NCBI GenBank assembly: GCA_022704885.1
Contig: JAKJFO010000209.1
Span: 1-7,162, forward strand
Length of the DNA: 7,162 nt
Direction: 5' to 3'
Source of the DNA: Candidatus Rifleibacteriota bacterium
Lineage (GTDB): Bacteria; Riflebacteria; Ozemobacteria; Ozemobacterales; Ozemobacteraceae
Part shown: one piece after another, positions 1-5,947 of the stretch
Position numbering within the stretch: the first letter of the stretch is position 1
Layout: every line of letters starts with the position of its first letter
Program-made: the position numbers and the translations under genes
Notes under the pieces: generated by a model
The model's database searches: none
What the model saw: only the letters and a program-made list of their open reading frames with translations
Told to the model about the DNA's origin: nothing

Positions 1-114
1 TTTGTGTCCAATAAAAAAAATCGGGCGCTTGAGCTTAAAATACCAATAATTGATGAGTTCGAGCTTGCCCGCATGCTGGAGATGAAAATTGAAGACGGAA
101 AATTCACGGGCTGA
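1..114 (+). CDS. C-terminal end of a BRCT-domain protein (partial; LigA-like or DnaQ-type exonuclease)
   Basis: Frame 1 is open from the window edge to TGA at 112-114 and gives the last 37 residues of a protein whose start lies outside the window. The stretch NRALELKIPIIDEFELARML resembles the final strand-helix of BRCT domains, where 'kA.elgIpii.E.eF..ml' is typical of the C-termini of NAD-dependent DNA ligase LigA and of BRCT-tailed DnaQ-family exonucleases. Which of these it belongs to cannot be told from so short a tail. A charged tail of about 12 residues follows the BRCT-like part. The last 26 bases overlap the next gene, which suggests co-transcription and translational coupling. The BRCT call is a pattern match by eye and is moderate at best. 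Confidence 0.5.
   Translation, partial: FVSNKKNRALELKIPIIDEFELARMLEMKIEDGKFTG
78..91 (+). promoter_or_regulatory. Ribosome binding site deciding the TTG start of the QueE-like gene
   Basis: GGAG at 78-81 lies seven bases before TTG 89-91, inside the coding end of the upstream gene. No ATG or GTG in frame before 167 has comparable support, and the family signature begins at about residue 12, so this start is preferred. Confidence 0.55.
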
Positions 115-841
115 AATCAGCGAAGTATTCGCTTCCATTCAGGGAGAAGGTCTTTCCCTCGGCACCATGCAGCTGTTTATTCGCTTTGGTCCGGCCAATA
201 GAGAATGCCGGGAGAGAGCTGCACCTGTTGAAGATAATAACGATCAATTCTGGTACAGAACCTTGCCCGGCACTCGCAATTTAAAAGCGAAGAATCCGAT
301 AACTGCCGGCAAACTATTCAACGATATCGCCAGATATTTCCCGTTGCAGCAGTTTTACTGCATCTCGATGATCGGCGAGGAACCTTTACGGCAGGCCAGC
401 TTCCTCAGCGCTTTTCTTCCTCTGCTCAAGCGTGCCGGCCTCAAAACATTCGCGCAGACAACCGCGCCGACAACCAGAGATTTTGCAGGATTGATCAGCA
501 TGTTCGATATGATCTGCCTGGATCTTGATTTATCACGCAGAGAGCGTCACTGCGAAAAAGAACTGAACAGGCTCGCCACAATTATAGAGATGACGGATCC
601 GGCAACAGCCTACCTGCGCCTGACCGTCGATGCCCATGAGAATCCGCACATTCTTCTCGCACAGCTCGAAAAACTGCCGATACATCGTCACACCCTGGTT
701 CTGCAACCCAAAATGACCGGTCTTTCCCATATCAGCGACTGGGATACCGGCACCATTCTGGCATGGATAAACCTGTTTGCGCCATTGTTTGCTCATATTC
801 GCTGGATACCGCAAGTGCATAAACTATTGCGCATTCCATAG
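89..841 (+). CDS. QueE-like protein with degenerate radical-SAM cluster motif
   Basis: Homologue (250 aa) of 7-carboxy-7-deazaguanine synthase QueE, the radical-SAM enzyme of queuosine and 7-deazapurine synthesis. Family landmarks are present in order: EVFASIQGEG (12-21, the QueE substrate-loop signature), RFGPANREC (32-40, where the cluster motif sits), a YRTLPG...NP segment (56-70) typical of one QueE subgroup, GEEP (96-99, in place of the SAM-binding GGEP), LVLQP (203-207) and PQVHKLL (241-247, the usual C-terminal signature). The CX3CX2C cluster motif is reduced to A36, C40 and R43, so two of three cysteines are gone. The usual ETNGT has become QTTAP (123-127) and the lysine of D-K has become D147. 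The frame is intact, so it is not an obvious pseudogene, but normal radical-SAM chemistry is not expected. Start is TTG at 89, with GGAG at 78-81 seven bases upstream. It overlaps the upstream gene by 26 bases. The first internal ATG (167) would delete SIQGEG. Confidence 0.8.
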   Translation: MKTENSRAEISEVFASIQGEGLSLGTMQLFIRFGPANRECRERAAPVEDNNDQFWYRTLPGTRNLKAKNPITAGKLFNDIARYFPLQQFYCISMIGEEPLRQASFLSAFLPLLKRAGLKTFAQTTAPTTRDFAGLISMFDMICLDLDLSRRERHCEKELNRLATIIEMTDPATAYLRLTVDAHENPHILLAQLEKLPIHRHTLVLQPKMTGLSHISDWDTGTILAWINLFAPLFAHIRWIPQVHKLLRIP

Positions 842-858
842 ATTTACGGTATTGTGTC

Positions 859-867
859 TGATATTAT
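859..867 (+). promoter_or_regulatory. Candidate extended -10 promoter before the DUF2225 gene
   Basis: TG at 859-860, one base, then TATTAT at 862-867 (five of six matches to TATAAT) gives a TGnTATAAT-type extended -10 element. It sits in the 61-base gap between the QueE-like and DUF2225 genes and would place a transcript start near 874, about 29 bases before the ATG. No good -35 box is seen at the usual spacing, which extended -10 promoters tolerate. Confidence 0.35.
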
Positions 868-902
868 GCAACCAAATAAAAGCTTGAGAAAACGGTGATA
901 AC

Positions 903-1877
903 ATGGCTTTAAACGAAAAACTCTTTCTACCAAAAGATATCGTCTGCCCAATCTGCGAAAAAGAATTCGTTCGCTATCTTCTGCGCAAAAAACAATTCAG
1001 CCTTGACAAACGCGACATCGACTACCGCCCGATTTATCTCGGCTCGATCAATCCACGATATTTCAATGTATGTGTCTGCCCGCACTGCTTCTTTTCTGCC
1101 GAAGACAAATATTTCTGCCCGCAGATGAATATCGAAGATATGCGGCGCAAGCAGCTTCTCGACAGCCATAAATCGCAATGGGAAGCGGCCAGCCGTGTGC
1201 GTGCGGCTTCCAGCGGCCAGCAGATCTGGAAGGATGTCGAAGCCGAAAAGCTGCGCGAACTGACCAATGCCAATATCACCATTCTGCGTCAGATTTCACC
1301 ACTTCTCAGAAAGGCAGCTGCAAGCATCATCGAAAAGGGTAAGCCATATAACGAGCTGCAGAGAGACGGCGACCTCGAAGCTGCCATCAGATCCTGGGAG
1401 CTGGCTGCCATCTGCCTCAAAGCCAGACGCGCCAATCACCGCCTGCTCGGCTACACCTATCTGAATGGCGCCTGGACCGCCAGAGACGCCTACCAGGGAA
1501 CAGAAGACCCGGCCCTGAAAGAAAGATTCAAGGCTTTTGAAGAAGCCTATCTTACCGAAGCCGTTACCTTTCTTGAAATTACCAACAAGGCCACCGGCAT
1601 CGACGATGCGTTCATGCCCGATGGCACGCGCATTCCCAAAGAAAATCTGCCGCAATCACGAGTGTTTGAAATAATGTACATTCTGGCCGGCGCCAACCGC
1701 CTGCTTGGCAAGATCGACGAAAGTAACCGCTTTCTCGAGCAGATCATCTATGGCAGTCAGAGTGCCCAGGGCATTATTCTCTGGTTTGTTAACCAGGCCC
1801 GAGAAATGCGCCAGGAAGCGACGACCCAGAAAAATCTACCAGTTCCACAGGATGAACCAGATGAAGAAGATTACTGA
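903..1877 (+). CDS. DUF2225 family zinc-ribbon protein with helical C-terminal region
   Basis: A 324-residue cytoplasmic protein with no signal peptide or membrane segment. The N-terminus fits the DUF2225 family: CPIC at 15-18, the KRDIDYRPIYLGSINPRYF segment at 36-54 and CPHC at 59-62 form a two-knuckle zinc ribbon, in which four cysteines can hold one zinc. From about residue 80 to 300 the sequence is almost all helical and TPR-like (for example, the DLEAAIRSWELAAICLKA segment), and it ends in an acidic tail DEPDEEDY. The function of the family is not established. It is widespread in bacteria, and a role in protein or nucleic-acid binding is only inferred from the zinc ribbon. Start ATG 903 has GGTGA at 894-898 just upstream. 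The last 17 bases overlap the TPR membrane protein, so the two are probably co-translated and may work together. Confidence 0.8.
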   Translation: MALNEKLFLPKDIVCPICEKEFVRYLLRKKQFSLDKRDIDYRPIYLGSINPRYFNVCVCPHCFFSAEDKYFCPQMNIEDMRRKQLLDSHKSQWEAASRVRAASSGQQIWKDVEAEKLRELTNANITILRQISPLLRKAAASIIEKGKPYNELQRDGDLEAAIRSWELAAICLKARRANHRLLGYTYLNGAWTARDAYQGTEDPALKERFKAFEEAYLTEAVTFLEITNKATGIDDAFMPDGTRIPKENLPQSRVFEIMYILAGANRLLGKIDESNRFLEQIIYGSQSAQGIILWFVNQAREMRQEATTQKNLPVPQDEPDEEDY

Positions 1878-2574
1878 CCTATATTTTCCGGCCCGAACCG
1901 GCGGAGTCGCCATTATACTGGTGATTCTTCTGCTCATCGCAGGCCTGGTTATCGCCGGAGTAATCTACAGTCAGGGTAGCGGGATGCAGCAGAAACAGGA
2001 AAAGCTGCTGGCACAGGGCTACGAACTGTTCAACGCAGGCAACCTTGAGAAAGCTTACCCGCTCTTCAAGGAAGCGCTCACTACGTTCACTTCGCCACTG
2101 GCATTTTATCGGCGTTTTGCCGCTGCAGAAAATCAGGTGACCCCTGATGAGATTCACGAAATTGCCGTCAGCGTTTCTCTGTCAATTGCCCATGAAAAGT
2201 TTTTCGATCTGCAGAGCGCTGACGAATGGGTCACGCGTGCCGAGGAAGACCTCACCTACCTGCCGGAAGGTGAACGGAAAAGTGACCTTACTGCCACAAT
2301 TGCTACGGCAAGAGCAGTTTCGAAACTTTGCAAAACCTACAATGAAGGCAATTACGAGCAGGCGATGAAAGACCTGCTCGAAATCGAAAAAATCTCGCAG
2401 CCTACCGACCAGGACTTTTTCATCTTCGAAATCCGCTTTCTGATCGCATGCGGCAAGGCCCTCAACGAACCGGCCATACTGAACCAGGCCCGTGAACTGC
2501 TGTTCTTCGCAACCACAGACGCCGGCATCGACAATGAGAAGACCCGCAGTCTGTGGGGCATTCTTACCAATTGA
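1861..2574 (+). CDS. Membrane-anchored TPR-repeat protein
   Basis: A 237-residue protein with a short basic N-terminus, one membrane helix (about 15-37, rich in I, L, V, A and G) and a soluble region outside the cytoplasm. TPR-like helix pairs are visible at about 47-76 (a GYELFNAGNLEKAYPLFKEA pattern) and 154-177 (KTYNEGNYEQAMKDLLEIE). The region between is also helical and charged. Such proteins usually act as scaffolds, but the partner is unknown. The reading frame is open back to 1705, inside the DUF2225 gene. ATG 1861 is chosen because AGGA at 1849-1852 lies eight bases ahead and the membrane helix then falls at the N-terminus; ATG 1852 is the alternative but lacks a binding site. It overlaps the DUF2225 gene by 17 bases and is followed 27 bases later by a strong terminator hairpin. 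Confidence 0.75.
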   Translation: MKKITDLYFPARTGGVAIILVILLLIAGLVIAGVIYSQGSGMQQKQEKLLAQGYELFNAGNLEKAYPLFKEALTTFTSPLAFYRRFAAAENQVTPDEIHEIAVSVSLSIAHEKFFDLQSADEWVTRAEEDLTYLPEGERKSDLTATIATARAVSKLCKTYNEGNYEQAMKDLLEIEKISQPTDQDFFIFEIRFLIACGKALNEPAILNQARELLFFATTDAGIDNEKTRSLWGILTN

Positions 2575-3329
2575 CCATCCGATACAACCCGCATCGAATT
2601 GAGAAGCAGGCCAGAAAATGGCCTGCTTCTTTTTCGGCCGACAGCCTCGATGAAGATATCAGACTGCGTTTCAGCATGTTGTGGAGCGATCACGCAATGG
2701 GATGGGCAGACCCGTTTGCCGTAAAACCCGCTATCGACGAGAACCTGCTCTATGAATACGGATTCGACTGCGCCAGAATTGCTGGCATCTGCGCACAGAA
2801 CCGTGTCTCTGCAGCCTCATTGCTTGAATCTTCGTTCAAATGGCTTTCGCGACTCGACTGGTTTCTGAACAACTCAGAGAAATCAGCCTTTGCAACTGAA
2901 CCATGGCTGGAAGCCGCTCTTCAGGGGCACGACCAGGTTATCTACCGTCACCGCCCCTACTGTGCCTTTGCGCTCGTGCGCAAGGCACTTCGCCTCGCAC
3001 CACCCGATAAAAACCTCGATCCTCTTCAGAAAAATCTTGTAATCAGCGCGGTTTATCCATTCTGCCCGCTCTGGGCTCGCTTCAATCTCTTAGATGAAAC
3101 GGGAATTCCTGCAGCTCTGCCAGCAATTGTCGAAGATTTTCAAGAGTTTGCCTGCGTCAGATTCTCACTGCCGGCAGGCGGCTGGCACTGGCAGGTCTTC
3201 GAACGTAAAAGCTTTTCGACCAGCCCTCAGACAGAGCTGCTCAAACTCAAGTGGGTAAAAAAAGCGGCAGGTAACAGATCACTAAGACTGGAACAAGCCA
3301 AAGAGGGTCTGAAAATATGTTTTGTCTGA
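2571..3329 (+). CDS. Hypothetical soluble protein upstream of comEA (start uncertain)
   Basis: I do not recognise this protein. It is rich in aromatic residues (several W), has no signal peptide or membrane helix, and shows no catalytic motif I can name. The frame is open from GTG 2553. TTG 2571 is given here because it forms a four-base TTGA overlap with the TPR stop. Neither start has a convincing ribosome binding site. A terminator hairpin at 2602-2634 lies inside this 5' part, so translation may instead begin at ATG 2676 or ATG 2697. The latter has GGAG at 2683-2686 ten bases ahead and would give 210 residues. Against a late start, codons between 2631 and 2697 look like normal coding sequence. 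The 3' end overlaps comEA by 13 bases, so it is likely co-expressed with comEA. Any role in DNA uptake is inferred from position only. Confidence 0.65.
   Translation: MTIRYNPHRIEKQARKWPASFSADSLDEDIRLRFSMLWSDHAMGWADPFAVKPAIDENLLYEYGFDCARIAGICAQNRVSAASLLESSFKWLSRLDWFLNNSEKSAFATEPWLEAALQGHDQVIYRHRPYCAFALVRKALRLAPPDKNLDPLQKNLVISAVYPFCPLWARFNLLDETGIPAALPAIVEDFQEFACVRFSLPAGGWHWQVFERKSFSTSPQTELLKLKWVKKAAGNRSLRLEQAKEGLKICFV
2602..2634 (+). terminator. Strong intrinsic terminator hairpin after the TPR gene
   Basis: A perfect 10-bp stem pairs GAAGCAGGCC (2603-2612) with GGCCTGCTTC (2620-2629). It extends by A2602-T2630 and A2613-T2619 to 12 bp around a GAAAA loop. A T5 run (2630-2634) follows at once. 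This is a textbook Rho-independent terminator, 27 bases after the TPR stop codon. It also lies inside the open frame of the next gene, so it may work as an attenuator if that gene starts upstream of it. Confidence 0.8.
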
Positions 3330-3748
3330 ACGAAACAAGTGCCCGAAATTTCAGAGCTCTGATATGCCTGCCGCTTCTTATTGGAATCTGGGCCGCGATG
3401 ACACCGCCAGCCGCGTTACATATTTCTCAGGCCTGGCCGGATGGGCCGGTCACTCTGGTGGTCGAACAGCAAAGTAATGATTACAGTTTGAACAGCATCG
3501 AAGAGCATCATGGAGTTTCGGCTGAACGCGTAATAATAAACGAGTCGACACATGAGCAGCTGATGACCTGCCCTGGCATCGGCTCCAAAACCGCCGCTCT
3601 GATCGTCAAAGAGCGCTCTTTTGCGAGGTTCCATGACTGGCGCGATCTGCACGACCGGGTAAAGGGAATGAGCCACATGAAAATCGAAAAGCTTCAGGAA
3701 GCTGGAGTCAGGCTGAACCGAGAGGAGCAGATAGAAGAAGGCAGATGA
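3317..3748 (+). CDS. comEA: ComEA-type helix-hairpin-helix DNA-binding protein, membrane anchored
   Basis: A 143-residue protein. A hydrophobic segment at about 13-29 is a signal anchor. A linker of about 40 residues leads to two helix-hairpin-helix motifs: LMTCPGIGSKTAALIVKER (82-100, with the PGIG hairpin) and the DRVKGMSHMKIEKLQEAG segment (113-130, with a KGMS hairpin). VIINESTHEQL (72-82) matches the 'vniNtAs.eeL' lead-in of ComEA. ComEA binds double-stranded DNA outside the inner membrane and hands it to ComEC during natural transformation. The SLBB domain of Firmicute ComEA is absent; the protein is short, as in Gram-negatives. ComEC lies 2.2 kb downstream, which supports the call. ATG 3317 has GAGGG at 3303-3307 nine bases ahead. 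It overlaps the upstream gene by 13 bases. HhH proteins of DNA repair are the alternative, but the membrane anchor argues against that. Confidence 0.82.
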   Translation: MFCLNETSARNFRALICLPLLIGIWAAMTPPAALHISQAWPDGPVTLVVEQQSNDYSLNSIEEHHGVSAERVIINESTHEQLMTCPGIGSKTAALIVKERSFARFHDWRDLHDRVKGMSHMKIEKLQEAGVRLNREEQIEEGR

Positions 3749-3776
3749 AATTACGCATGGCGCCAGTGTAATTTTT
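3748..3776 (+). terminator. Probable intrinsic terminator after comEA
   Basis: AAATTAC (3748-3754) pairs with GTAATTT (3768-3774), followed inward by G3755-T3767 and C3756-G3766 and then a TGG/CCA tip with one bulged A. A T5 run covers 3772-3776. The stem begins at the last base of the comEA stop codon. The U-tract partly overlaps the stem's T bases, so it is weaker than the hairpin at 2602-2634. Confidence 0.5.
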
Positions 3777-3791
3777 CAGTATAATATACTG
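3777..3791. promoter_or_regulatory. Perfect palindrome enclosing a TATAAT -10 box
   Basis: CAGTATA (3777-3783), a central A (3784) and TATACTG (3785-3791) form a perfect 15-base palindrome. TATAAT occupies 3780-3785 on the + strand, an exact -10 consensus. The second arm overlaps another perfect palindrome, CTGTACAG (3789-3796). No good -35 box sits 16-18 bases upstream, where the comEA terminator lies. A promoter whose -10 is covered by a dimeric regulator is a reasonable reading, probably driving the NlpC/P60 gene and perhaps the genes after it. Confidence 0.45.
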
Positions 3792-3793
3792 TA

Positions 3794-3812
3794 CAGGGTT
3801 GAGAACAACCTG
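3794..3812 (+). other. Small stem-loop in the leader of the NlpC/P60 gene
   Basis: GGTTG (3797-3801) pairs with CAACC (3806-3810) around an AGAA loop, extended by A3795-T3811 and C3794-G3812 past a bulged G. No T-run follows, so it is not a terminator. It lies just downstream of the candidate promoter and would be in the 5' untranslated RNA. Its function is unknown. The rest of the gap to 3916 is AT-rich, with a short inverted repeat (AATAAA/TTTATT, 3848-3861) and another weak -10-like TATAAA at 3836-3841. Confidence 0.35.
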
Positions 3813-3903
3813 ACAGTTTGGCTTTGGCCAGATTGTATAAACGATTTAATAAAACTTTATTCCTGATCGAACGTAATTATTAATAGTCCAGACCGAAAGG
3901 TAC

Positions 3904-3908
3904 AGGAG
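3904..3908 (+). promoter_or_regulatory. Strong ribosome binding site of the NlpC/P60 gene
   Basis: AGGAG at 3904-3908 lies eight bases before ATG 3917. It is the best Shine-Dalgarno match in the window and fixes the start of the secreted hydrolase. Confidence 0.7.
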
Positions 3909-3916
3909 CAGCAGGC

Positions 3917-4918
3917 ATGAAATACCGGAACATCATTTTTATGGCTCTGGCAGGCATCATGGTGTCCTGCATTGCCACCGCCAGCAATCCATTCAATGTC
4001 GACCAGATTTCGATCGACGCTTCGGTAAATCAGACCAGCACCAGTGCGGCAGTAAACACCGACAGTGCCGCCAGCAAGGCTGCGACCGCTCAAATCGGCT
4101 TTGTCAACGTCAGAACCAGGCTCAACGTCAGAACTAAACCCTGGGGCAAGATAATCGGCAAACTGTACGACGGCGACAAACTCAAAATCGTCGGCAAAGA
4201 AGGCAGCTGGTATAAGATCGAGTATAACGGCGGCTATGCCTACGTGCACAGCAACTACGTCGAAGTTGGCTCAGAGCGAGCTGCAAGCAACACTCCCGGC
4301 GATTCAGGTTCGGTCGTTGGCCCGGTCGGCACCCTGCCAGACGGAACACTTGACCCGGCCCGCTTCGGCTATAACGCCAAAATGTTCAAATCGGTATTCG
4401 ACATTGTCGAGAAGTTCTGTTCGAGCAACAAAGCCTACGTATTCGGCGCCGGCCATAAATACACCTCTGGTTATGCCGAAAAAACAGACTGTTCCGGTTT
4501 TGTCGGTCAGTTCATCCAGAAAATGTCGGCAGCAGCAGGGGTAGCGCCTGTTTTTCCAAAAAACAGCTGGTATCCCTCAAGCCAGGTCTACAAAACTCAG
4601 CATACCAACAAGATTACCAGCAAGTTTCCGCCCCCCAGCCCGCGCGACCTGATCAGACCCGGTGACGTGTTCGTCATGAACCCGGGCAGCAGCGGCGTAG
4701 GCCACGTCGGCCTGTTCATGGGCTACACCCCCTCAGGCCAGCCAATCATCGCCCATTCGACTCCTACCAGAGTCAGCAGCTCAACCAGAATCGCCGGTAA
4801 GGTCGGCTATTCCGGCGTGCGTATCGAAGTGCTGCCGGCACGCTATGCATCACGCTGGGCCGGCGTCTACCGCGTCAAAAACATGGATACCATGCTTGAC
4901 CGACTCTCCAAAACCTGA
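3917..4918 (+). CDS. Secreted SH3-domain NlpC/P60 cell-wall peptidase
   Basis: A 333-residue exported protein. Residues 1-22 form a signal peptide (basic KYR, hydrophobic core, AxA-type A20-T21-A22 before S23). C18 lies in MVSC, which is a poor lipobox, so signal peptidase I cleavage is preferred. A low-complexity S/T/A linker (about 35-58) precedes a bacterial SH3 domain (about 61-117, with the LNVRTKPWGKIIGKL motif), which usually binds peptidoglycan. The NlpC/P60 domain spans about 155-322: nucleophile C192 in TDCSGF, H263 in GVGHVGLF and H280 in IIAHSTP as the third polar residue. All three active-site residues are present. The family cleaves peptide cross-links such as gamma-D-Glu-diamino acid bonds. 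The RPGDVFVM strand (247-254) is the usual one before the histidine. It lies between comEA and comEC, where local wall remodelling for DNA uptake is a plausible but unproven role. Confidence 0.85.
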   Translation: MKYRNIIFMALAGIMVSCIATASNPFNVDQISIDASVNQTSTSAAVNTDSAASKAATAQIGFVNVRTRLNVRTKPWGKIIGKLYDGDKLKIVGKEGSWYKIEYNGGYAYVHSNYVEVGSERAASNTPGDSGSVVGPVGTLPDGTLDPARFGYNAKMFKSVFDIVEKFCSSNKAYVFGAGHKYTSGYAEKTDCSGFVGQFIQKMSAAAGVAPVFPKNSWYPSSQVYKTQHTNKITSKFPPPSPRDLIRPGDVFVMNPGSSGVGHVGLFMGYTPSGQPIIAHSTPTRVSSSTRIAGKVGYSGVRIEVLPARYASRWAGVYRVKNMDTMLDRLSKT

Positions 4919-4923
4919 CATAA

Positions 4924-4974
4924 TTAAGCCGCCTGGTGGCAACAGAAGTCAGAACGGAGAATCAGGGCGGTTAA
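4924..4974 (+). promoter_or_regulatory. Long-range helix covering the ribosome binding site of the propeller gene
   Basis: TTAA-G-CCGCC (4924-4933) can pair with GGCGGTTAA (4966-4974): five G-C pairs, one bulged G (4928) and four A-T pairs, closing a 30-base loop. GGGCGG at 4965-4970 is the likely Shine-Dalgarno of the gene starting at 4976, so the helix would hide it. The pairing is read from the sequence; regulation is inferred. Confidence 0.4.
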
Positions 4975-4975
4975 A

Positions 4976-5947
4976 ATGATGAGAGTGCTCGCTATTCTGC
5001 TGGTATTCATCAGCAATATGACTTTGGCAATGAACCCCGAACCAGCCAGTGCTTCTTTCAGCAGCTGGCTGGTTTTTTCACAGGGAAGCGGCAAAAAGCA
5101 GCTGATGTGGCTGAGTGAAGAAGACGGCAGCATGCTCGACGGTCCATTCCAGGGACCAATGGCGTTCATCACCGACAAAAAGAGTAATCTCTGGGTCGGT
5201 GACAGCCTCAACGCCCGCATACTTGCATTCGACAGCAACGGTAATCAGGGGCGCGAATACGACCTCATCGCTGCTGCAAAAGCGGCCGGTCTGGCATCCG
5301 ACCCGCTGCTTATCGACCTGGTTCCCGGCATCAACGGCAAACTCCTTGCTGCAGATGCTTCTAACAATGCCATAATCGAAATCGACCTGCGTGGCGGCAA
5401 ATCACGCGCGTTCACTTCTCCTCCGGCCGGCAGCAACCACCACTGGTCGCAGATAAACCGCATTCACAGTGACAGCGCAGGTGAAATCTATATCGAAGAT
5501 GTCGCCCTGCGCCATACGGTCATACTGAACCGCGATGGCAAGCCACAAAAAACTCTTGCCGGGTATATCGGGCTGGCTGTAGCAGAATCTTCACGCATCG
5601 CCCTGATTTCTGCCAGCGAAGGCGAAATGACCGAGTGGTATGTATTGACCAGTGAACAACCCGAAGGCGAACTGGTCAAACTGGCACGTCTGAATGCCGA
5701 GAATCCGATCTTATGGTGTTCTCTGATAGGTTATGATGGCCAGCAGCGTCTGCATGTCGTCTACGACACAGCTCTGGCCCGCCATTACATTACCCTCGAC
5801 AGCGAAGGAACAATCACGAACAAGCACACTACCCTGCTGCACGACCCCGGCTACGACGTAAACCGCCCTGACTGGATCGACAGAAGCGGCAGAATCTATA
5901 CCTTACAGGTAAAACACCCGTCGCTGTCGATATTAAGACTTGATTGA
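4976..5947 (+). CDS. Secreted NHL/beta-propeller-like protein
   Basis: A 323-residue exported protein. The N-terminus MMRVLAILLVFISNMTLA is a signal peptide, with cleavage likely after A18 or after A26 (ASA). The mature part has repeated blade-like units of the form 'D..G.lwv.D....ri..fd..G': about 61-89, 111-140, 159-189, 253-281 and a C-terminal one at 299-321. This is typical of NHL or SMP-30-type propellers, which often bind proteins, polymers or sugars. No enzyme-specific metal site is evident to me. Start ATG 4976 (or the adjacent ATG 4979) follows GGGCGG at 4965-4970. It lies 57 bases after the hydrolase and 44 bases before comEC, so it is probably transcribed with one or both. A terminator-like hairpin sits inside the coding sequence at 5040-5078. 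Confidence 0.7.
   Translation: MMRVLAILLVFISNMTLAMNPEPASASFSSWLVFSQGSGKKQLMWLSEEDGSMLDGPFQGPMAFITDKKSNLWVGDSLNARILAFDSNGNQGREYDLIAAAKAAGLASDPLLIDLVPGINGKLLAADASNNAIIEIDLRGGKSRAFTSPPAGSNHHWSQINRIHSDSAGEIYIEDVALRHTVILNRDGKPQKTLAGYIGLAVAESSRIALISASEGEMTEWYVLTSEQPEGELVKLARLNAENPILWCSLIGYDGQQRLHVVYDTALARHYITLDSEGTITNKHTTLLHDPGYDVNRPDWIDRSGRIYTLQVKHPSLSILRLD
5040..5078 (+). terminator. Terminator-like hairpin inside the propeller coding sequence (possible attenuator)
   Basis: AACCAGCCAG (5040-5049) is perfectly complementary to CTGGCTGGTT (5065-5074). The stem continues inward as TGC (5050-5052) with GCA (5061-5063) past a single bulged G5064, leaving an eight-base loop (5053-5060). T6 (5073-5078) follows the GC-rich part. 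It has all parts of a Rho-independent terminator but lies about 65 bases inside a gene, within codons 22-35. Ribosomes translating the gene would prevent it from folding. Confidence 0.6.

Noticed and set aside
927..1178. Minus-strand open frames opposite the DUF2225 gene, and similar minus-strand frames elsewhere
   Set aside because: They mirror codon structure of the + strand genes, have no ribosome sites or recognisable domains, and every supported gene is on the + strand.
3608..3621. 14-base perfect palindrome AAAGAGCGCTCTTT inside comEA
   Set aside because: It has no spacer, so only a short hairpin could form, and it encodes conserved helix-hairpin-helix residues. Coding constraint explains it.
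3751..3770. Sigma-54-type -24/-12 promoter (TGGC at 3758-3761)
   Set aside because: The required GC at the -12 element is missing, and the bases are better explained by the terminator stem after comEA.
3917..3976. Reading the NlpC/P60 protein as a lipoprotein with C18 acylated
   Set aside because: The residues before C18 (MVS) fit the lipobox poorly, and an AxA signal-peptidase I site follows at 20-22.
4548..4566. CTGTTTTT/AAAAACAG inverted repeat with an in-frame A-AAA-AAC slippery-type heptamer in the NlpC/P60 gene
   Set aside because: The hairpin is A/T-rich with no following T-run, and the NlpC/P60 domain continues undisturbed in frame 0 to its histidines. There is no sign that a shifted product is used.
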